Shown in pieces: positions 59,383-64,000 of a stretch of DNA of 64,000 nucleotides; position 1 is the stretch's first letter, and the number at the start of each line of letters is the position of its first letter. The translations under genes were made by a program, and so were the position numbers. The notes under the pieces are model-generated. The model had not been told where the DNA came from. It made no database searches and was given only the letters and a program-made list of their open reading frames with translations. This stretch comes from JBPYCR01 sp051846915 (lineage in GTDB: Bacteria > Bacillota > Bacilli > Bacillales > Amphibacillaceae): positions 8,820 to 72,819 of the forward strand of contig NZ_JBPYCR010000017.1 in assembly GCF_051846915.1 (NCBI RefSeq), written 5' to 3'.

Positions 59383-60393
59383 TTATTTAATTAGCAGGGA
59401 AGGGTCTGCATTTAAATCCCATCCCGAACGCCTACCTTGGTCATACGCAACACTTCCTGCGGCTGCAATCATTGCTGCATTATCGGTACACAAATTTAAA
59501 GGTGGGATTAAGAGAGGAATGTCCACATCCGTAAATTTACGTTCCAAGGAAGCTCGTAATCCTTTATTTGCTGCAACCCCACCAGCAATAATTACTTGCT
59601 TCACATTATAATATACTGCTGCGTCATACGTTTTTTTCGACAATACTTCAACTACACTTGCTTGGAAACTTGCAGCAATATTTTCCTCGCTAAGATGCTT
59701 TCCACGTTGTTTTGCATTATGAATCGTATTAATTACGGCAGATTTTAACCCACTAAAACTAAAGTCGAAACTTCCTTGCTCCAGCCACGCGCGCGGAAAT
59801 GGTATTTCATCTTTTCCTTTTGCTGCTAACCGATCGATATGTGGCCCGCCTGGATAAGGCAAATGAAGCATTCGCGCAACTTTATCAAACGCTTCACCTG
59901 CTGCATCGTCTCTCGTTTCACCGATAACTTCGTAATGACCATGGTCTTTCATTAAAACGAGCTCCGTATGCCCACCTGACACTATTAGTGCCAGCAGAGG
60001 AAAAGTAAACGCCTGTTCCAGTCTATTTGCATAAATGTGTCCGGCTATATGGTGTACACCAACGAGCGGTTTGTTTTTAGCAAATGCAAGTGCTTTTGCT
60101 GCATTTACCCCAATCAGCAATGCGCCGACTAGACCGGGTCCCTCTGTTACGGCAATGGCATCGATATCCTCCCAACCAAGCTTTGCTTGCTGAAAAGCTT
60201 CCTCGAGTGTAATGGTAATTTGCTCGACATGGTGTCTAGAAGCAATTTCAGGTACAACGCCACCAAACCGTTTATGGCTGTCAATTTGTGAGGCTACAAC
60301 ATTTGTTATGATTTCTGTCCCATTTTTAACAATCGCTACCGCTGTTTCATCACAGCTCGTTTCAATTCCTAAGATATATTGGTCTTTTTTCAT
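59383..60393 (-). CDS. tsaD: tRNA N6-threonylcarbamoyladenosine transferase TsaD
   Basis: A 336-residue ASKHA-fold enzyme that joins threonylcarbamoyl-AMP to A37 of ANN-reading tRNAs. ILGIETSCDETAVAIV, VVPEIASRHHVEQI (metal-binding His pair, HH), EGPGLVGALLIG, VHHIAGHIYANRLE, IVSGGHTELVLM, AGEAFDKVARML, GGVAANKGLR are diagnostic. Start 60393 follows GGGTGA. Last of the thiL-tsaE-tsaB-rimI-tsaD operon; its start overlaps rimI by four bases. Confidence 0.98.
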   Translation of the reverse strand: MKKDQYILGIETSCDETAVAIVKNGTEIITNVVASQIDSHKRFGGVVPEIASRHHVEQITITLEEAFQQAKLGWEDIDAIAVTEGPGLVGALLIGVNAAKALAFAKNKPLVGVHHIAGHIYANRLEQAFTFPLLALIVSGGHTELVLMKDHGHYEVIGETRDDAAGEAFDKVARMLHLPYPGGPHIDRLAAKGKDEIPFPRAWLEQGSFDFSFSGLKSAVINTIHNAKQRGKHLSEENIAASFQASVVEVLSKKTYDAAVYYNVKQVIIAGGVAANKGLRASLERKFTDVDIPLLIPPLNLCTDNAAMIAAAGSVAYDQGRRSGWDLNADPSLLIK

Positions 60394-60839
60394 GATAAAT
60401 TCACCCACATAATAACGGCATCTTCGCCATCATCCGTATAATAATTTTTTCGAATACCACCCGGTACAAGTCCAAATTTCCGGTACATATTTTGTGCAAC
60501 GGTATTGGAAACACGCACTTCAAGGGATAGACGCTTCACCATCATTTTAATTGCAAATTGACAAGCATACTGAAATAATTTCTCTCCTAAATTATTCCCT
60601 CGATAATCCGGATGTACAGCGATATTTGTTATTTGTGCGTCATCCATGACGATCCACAACCCTACATAACCAATCAACATCCCATCAACGAGTGCCACAA
60701 AATAATGAGCGTGTTGATTTGAGCTGACTTCCTGTTGAAAAACATCTTTCGGCCAAGGTGAGGAAAACGAAGCCGCGTCCACTTGCATTACATTGTCAAT
60801 ATCATCGAGTTCCATTTTTCTAATCACTAATTGTGCCAC
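60390..60839 (-). CDS. rimI: ribosomal protein-alanine N-acetyltransferase RimI
   Basis: A 149-residue GNAT acetyltransferase. IRKMELDDIDNVMQVDAASFSSPWP, NIAVHPDYRGNNLGEKLFQY (acetyl-CoA loop RxxGxG/A) and LEVRVSNTVAQNMYRKFG match RimI of Firmicutes, which modifies S18 and may help the TsaBDE set. Overlaps tsaD by four bases and follows tsaB by two. Confidence 0.95.
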   Translation of the reverse strand: MAQLVIRKMELDDIDNVMQVDAASFSSPWPKDVFQQEVSSNQHAHYFVALVDGMLIGYVGLWIVMDDAQITNIAVHPDYRGNNLGEKLFQYACQFAIKMMVKRLSLEVRVSNTVAQNMYRKFGLVPGGIRKNYYTDDGEDAVIMWVNLS

Positions 60840-60841
60840 GT

Positions 60842-61540
60842 TTACCTAACTTCCCTTTGTGTCTCTAACCATTTTGCCTCGGCTTCTGCCATTCGTAAAT
60901 AATTTGGCGTTAACGAATGGACATCGACCGGTTGTTTATCAATGCCGGCAAAAGCTACATGTGCCGGGCGTGTAATGTGGTATGTGGCTTCTGGTATTAT
61001 TGCATGCTCACCCAAACGATCCATTATCATCTTGTTAAACGATGATAGATGTGGACTTAAAAACAAAATATCAGCGTTACGATCCTCCAATTGCGCCAAC
61101 CAATCGGTCATTGAAATATTCGTCTCATTATTCACCTGGTTCATTTGTCCGTTTTCCCATTTATATAAACCTGTAAATACGTTTTTTCGGCGTGCATCAA
61201 AAAAAGGACAAATGTAACTGTTATAGAGGCGTCCTTGATGTGCTAGTGCCTCTAGACTGGATACACCAACGATTGGAATATTAAGCGACCAGGCCATCGT
61301 CTTCGCTGTTGTCACACCGATCCGTACCCCGGTATATGAACCAGGACCATTGGCAACGATAATTTTATCCAATTCTTCCGGTGACATGTCCAGTTGATTC
61401 ATCAACGTAGCAATTGCCGGCATTAAACGAATAGAGTGATTTTTCTTTACGTTGGTGCAAAATTCACCCATCACTTCACCATTTTGCAGAACAGCCACCC
61501 CTAGTACATAGTTGGACGTATCTATTGCAAGTATGTTCAT
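60842..61540 (-). CDS. tsaB: tRNA threonylcarbamoyladenosine biosynthesis protein TsaB
   Basis: A 232-residue non-catalytic paralogue of TsaD. MNILAIDTSNYVLGVAVLQNG, VANGPGSYTGVRIGVTTAKTMAW (in part), IPIVGVSSLEALAHQ and a divergent C-terminus ending LTPNYLRMAEAEAKW are typical. It pairs with TsaD and TsaE. The ATG at 61540 is chosen on this N-terminus; the frame is open 11 codons upstream. Confidence 0.96.
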   Translation of the reverse strand: MNILAIDTSNYVLGVAVLQNGEVMGEFCTNVKKNHSIRLMPAIATLMNQLDMSPEELDKIIVANGPGSYTGVRIGVTTAKTMAWSLNIPIVGVSSLEALAHQGRLYNSYICPFFDARRKNVFTGLYKWENGQMNQVNNETNISMTDWLAQLEDRNADILFLSPHLSSFNKMIMDRLGEHAIIPEATYHITRPAHVAFAGIDKQPVDVHSLTPNYLRMAEAEAKWLETQREVR

Positions 61541-61579
61541 CGTAACGACTCCTTCAATCTTCTTACGCAACATGATACG

Positions 61580-62029
61580 TTAACCGATAAGCATATTTGT
61601 TACCAGCTTGTAATGCATTCCTTCCGGTTCGAATGTCAGCATCCGTTCATGTTCATTTAAATATGCTAATTTTATATTCAATCTGTCTCGTGGTATATAT
61701 TCTTCAATAAATTGTGCCCATTCGACAACTGTAATTCCCTCGCCGCCAAAGTATTCGTCAAAGCCAATATCTTCTTCCGCGTACTCTAGACGATAAGCAT
61801 CCATATGATATAGTGGAAGCTCTCCCTTGTATTCTTTTACAATCGTAAATGTAGGGCTCGTTACCATACGTTTCACACCTAAACCTTCAGCTAGGCCTTT
61901 TGTAAAGGTCGTCTTACCAACACCTAATTCACCTTCCAGTGTCAGTACATCGCCTGGTTTTAAAAGCATCGCCAGTTTGGATGCCAATTTTATTGTTTCC
62001 TGTTCCGACTTCGTTTTTAATTGATGCAT
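61580..62029 (-). CDS. tsaE: tRNA threonylcarbamoyladenosine biosynthesis ATPase TsaE
   Basis: A 149-residue P-loop ATPase: LEGELGVGKTTFTKGLAEGLG (Walker A, about residue 33), VTSPTFTIVKEY, LYHMDAYRLEYAEE, and GGEGITVVEWAQFIEEYIP. It drives turnover of the TsaBD complex. Gene follows thiL after four bases in the same operon. Confidence 0.97.
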   Translation of the reverse strand: MHQLKTKSEQETIKLASKLAMLLKPGDVLTLEGELGVGKTTFTKGLAEGLGVKRMVTSPTFTIVKEYKGELPLYHMDAYRLEYAEEDIGFDEYFGGEGITVVEWAQFIEEYIPRDRLNIKLAYLNEHERMLTFEPEGMHYKLVTNMLIG

Positions 62030-62033
62030 TTTG

Positions 62034-63008
62034 TCACCTGCTTAAATGGGTATATCCTTTTCTTTCAAGTAGAGTGAGTTGATTGCCCTTTTTCGCATAA
62101 ACTCGCCCTCCGCCCTCAGCGCTACATATTACTTTCCCTATTTTAGTAATCCGTAGGTTGTTTTTTTCAGCACATGTTTGCACAGCGTTCCAATCGGCCT
62201 GTGGAACAGTTCCTAGCAATTCAAAATCTTCACCACCGAATAGTTTCCATTCGTATTGTAGCTTGGAAGAAAATTGAGTAAAAAAAGGACTTTCAGGAAT
62301 CAATTCCGGATCTAACACAATATCTACATTTGATGCTTCCGCTATTTCCCCCGCCTCATTTGCAATACCGTCGCTAACATCGTTAAGAGCAACACGGTTT
62401 AATTCAGCAATACCACGGGAGAATTGCACCCTAGGTTCAGGGCGCACATGACGATCAATAAAAAACTGTTTATCTTTATAGTCACCCGGATGTTGCAAAA
62501 CATGAAGACCTGCACGGGAGTCACCTATTGTTCCTGTAGTAAAGACAACATCATTAACTCTTGCCAGACTTCGATAACGAGCTTTTCCCCTCTCAACATA
62601 GCCAATCACTGTAACAGATATGGATAGCTCGTATCCGGAAACAGTATCGCCACCAATTAAATCCATGCCGTAATCGGATGCTAGACTTTTCATTCCCTTA
62701 AAAATATTAATTAACGAAGTTTCGCTTAACGTCTTTGGTACTGTAATGGAAACGAGATAAAAAGCTGGAACGGATCCCATGGCAGCGAGATCGCTAACAT
62801 TAGCTGCAAGTGCTCGGTAGCCTATATCAAAAGGAACGATTGTTTTTTGTGTGAAATGAATCCCTTCCACAAAAGTATCAACGGCAGTAACAATATCCTG
62901 TGACATTTGTCGAATCACAGATGCATCATCACCAATACCTTTTATAACAGACGGCTGTTTATATGACTTTTGTTTAATAGCGTTTATAAAAGCAAATTCA
63001 TTCATCAT
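62034..63008 (-). CDS. thiL: thiamine-monophosphate kinase ThiL
   Basis: A 324-residue enzyme making thiamine diphosphate from thiamine monophosphate. KGIGDDASVIR (metal-binding Asp pair), VDTFVEGIHFT, NVSDLAAMGSVPAFYLVS, GGDTVSG, DVSDGIANEAGEIAEAS, WKLFGGEDFELLGTV are diagnostic. First gene of the operon; no TPP riboswitch precedes it. Start MMNEF could be either of two adjacent ATGs. Confidence 0.96.
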   Translation of the reverse strand: MMNEFAFINAIKQKSYKQPSVIKGIGDDASVIRQMSQDIVTAVDTFVEGIHFTQKTIVPFDIGYRALAANVSDLAAMGSVPAFYLVSITVPKTLSETSLINIFKGMKSLASDYGMDLIGGDTVSGYELSISVTVIGYVERGKARYRSLARVNDVVFTTGTIGDSRAGLHVLQHPGDYKDKQFFIDRHVRPEPRVQFSRGIAELNRVALNDVSDGIANEAGEIAEASNVDIVLDPELIPESPFFTQFSSKLQYEWKLFGGEDFELLGTVPQADWNAVQTCAEKNNLRITKIGKVICSAEGGGRVYAKKGNQLTLLERKGYTHLSR

Positions 63009-63349
63009 CCCATATCACCGTAATTCTATAACTAATATGTTCATGATAGCAAAAAGAGATAGAAAAGAAAAAGAATACTCGTTTTAAATTTGCACAATCA
63101 AGAACTGCTTATCATTTTCAAGACATAAAGAAGAGAACATAAAGCGAAACTTCATTCAGTGGGTATTTTTCTACTCCTTCACGTACGTTAGCCTTAACAA
63201 CTGTAATATGGAAAAATTATTATAAATCCTAGTCGATCGAGACAATGAATAGATCATGAATGAATATTTTTGTAAAAACATAAAAAAACATGACTTCCAC
63301 AAATGGAATCATGTACTATCTTGTAAGTTATAATGATTGTTTAGAATAA
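63009..63349. other. gene-free stretch between thiL and tRNA-Asp
   Basis: AT-rich DNA. ACATGACTTCCAC..GTGGAATCATGT (about 63290-63315) is a 10-12 base-pair hairpin followed, read leftwards, by TTTTTTTATG, so it probably ends the rRNA/tRNA transcript. The left part should hold the thiL promoter but I cannot point to it with confidence. Confidence 0.6.
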
Positions 63350-63426
63350 TGGCGATCCGGACGGGACTCGAACCCGCGACCTCCAGCGTGACAGGCTGGC
63401 ATTCTAACCAACTGAACTACCGGACC
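63350..63426 (-). tRNA. tRNA-Asp(GTC)
   Basis: Read leftwards GGTCCGGTAGTTCAGTTGG, anticodon loop CTGTCAC (anticodon GTC), T arm GGGTTCGAGTC and acceptor CCGGATC with discriminator G and encoded CCA. All four arms pair. Second tRNA behind the 5S gene. Confidence 0.97.
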
Positions 63427-63609
63427 ACTTTATAATAATTACTAAGTATCAATTTACACGTTGTTCACCCTACAGCGAATCTCACGCTTCAACTTCTACT
63501 TGATAAAGGGTTAATTGAACTAGTTGATTGAATAATTTGGTTGTATTTCAAAGTACTACTGATCTTCAATTAACTGAGATGTATAAGCTTCACAGTAAAT
63601 TGAATAATT

Positions 63610-63686
<77 letters not shown>

Positions 63687-63872
63687 ATATGAGATAATAT
63701 TAAATTGTTACTGCTTGTTTCAAAGTAAGATGCTTTATTAAAATGATACCCCTACATCTACAAGGTTATTCATTTTTAGTGCTTTGGGATTACTCTGCGT
63801 TATGGAATGAGTTTATTACCCATCGCTTCATCCCTCGACATAAGAAGTTGTACTTAATTATAAAAGTATTAT

Positions 63873-63989
63873 AGCCTGGCGGCGTCCTACTCTTGCAGAG
63901 GCAAAGCCTCAACTACCATCGGCGCTGGAGAGCTTAACTGCTGTGTTCGGTATGGGAACAGGTGTGACCTCTCCGCTATAACTGCCAGA
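63873..63989 (-). rRNA. rrf: 5S ribosomal RNA
   Basis: Read leftwards TCTGGCAGTTATAGCGG, then GGTCACACCTGTTCCCATACC, AACACAGCAGTTAAGCTCTC, GCGCCGATGGTAGTTG and the 3' end AGTAGGACGCCGCCAGGCT, about 117 bases, as in bacilli. The 23S gene must lie to the right of the window. Followed by tRNA-fMet and tRNA-Asp. Confidence 0.97.
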
Positions 63990-64000
63990 CCGTTACGGAT

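Noticed and set aside
63009..63300. TPP riboswitch upstream of thiL
   Set aside because: The conserved CTGAGA and ACCTGATCTGG-type blocks are absent.

Overview
The window looks like chromosomal DNA of a low-GC, moderately halophilic Bacillaceae (Virgibacillus/Oceanobacillus-like; genus inferred, not tested). Evidence: AGGAGG-type ribosome binding sites, a perfect CIRCE element before groES-groEL, a bacilliredoxin (BrxC/YtxJ), an mhq quinone-defence cluster with MhqR, an OpuAC-type glycine betaine binding lipoprotein, a DoeA-like ectoine hydrolase, and a right-hand block matching the Bacillus subtilis thiL-ydiB-ydiC-ydiD-gcp-ydiF-moaC-rex-ydiK-ydiL-groES-groEL order. The last 700 bases are the 3' end of an rRNA operon (5S rRNA, tRNA-fMet, tRNA-Asp, read leftwards).

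Left part (1-16 kb) is accessory. It has an SDR fragment, a PH-domain protein and an intact IS30-type element sitting directly behind the terminator of a SAM-I (S-box) riboswitch, so the riboswitch has no gene right behind it. Next come a thiosulfate uptake pair (tsuA-tsuB) and a leftward five-gene cluster (carbon-nitrogen hydrolase, APC permease, metallophosphoesterase, nucleotidyltransferase-fold protein, ureohydrolase) that looks like a catabolic unit for a guanidino compound. This cluster is bracketed by tsuB and a truncated tsuB copy. Then follow a group II intron placed inside the 26-codon gene of a holin-like type I toxin, a UV-dimer glycosylase family gene, a frameshifted second IS30 and a hexameric tyrosine-coordinated haem protein.

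Middle part (16-42 kb) mixes housekeeping and stress genes: a second intact toxin/antisense-RNA locus (16.6-16.9 kb) and a diverged third one (29.8-30.0 kb), a Rieske oxidoreductase, two lipoproteins, Dus, BrxC, a lone OpuAC followed by a fragment of a second brxC, an ABC exporter pair, a truncated haemoglobin, a response regulator/ABC/histidine kinase set, YceI, the mhq cluster, a TetR/FrnE-like/YdhR set and DoeA. Two toxin promoters carry LexA(DinR)-like boxes, which points to SOS control.

Right part (42-64 kb): a 1348-residue surface adhesin with lectin domain, six near-identical repeats and an LPMTA sorting signal, next to a 7TM-type histidine kinase and a response regulator with a SARP-like C-terminus that could control it. 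After groESL come the ydi-type genes, with rodA placed between tsaD and ydiF and no tatAY-tatCY. Dispersed repeats, two MITE-like palindromic elements and several terminators fill the gaps.

The most interesting observations are the intron-interrupted SOS-box toxin locus, the orphan S-box cut off by IS30, the two cases where a fragment of a small redox/sulfur gene lies beyond a neighbouring cargo, and the adhesin with its private signalling pair.
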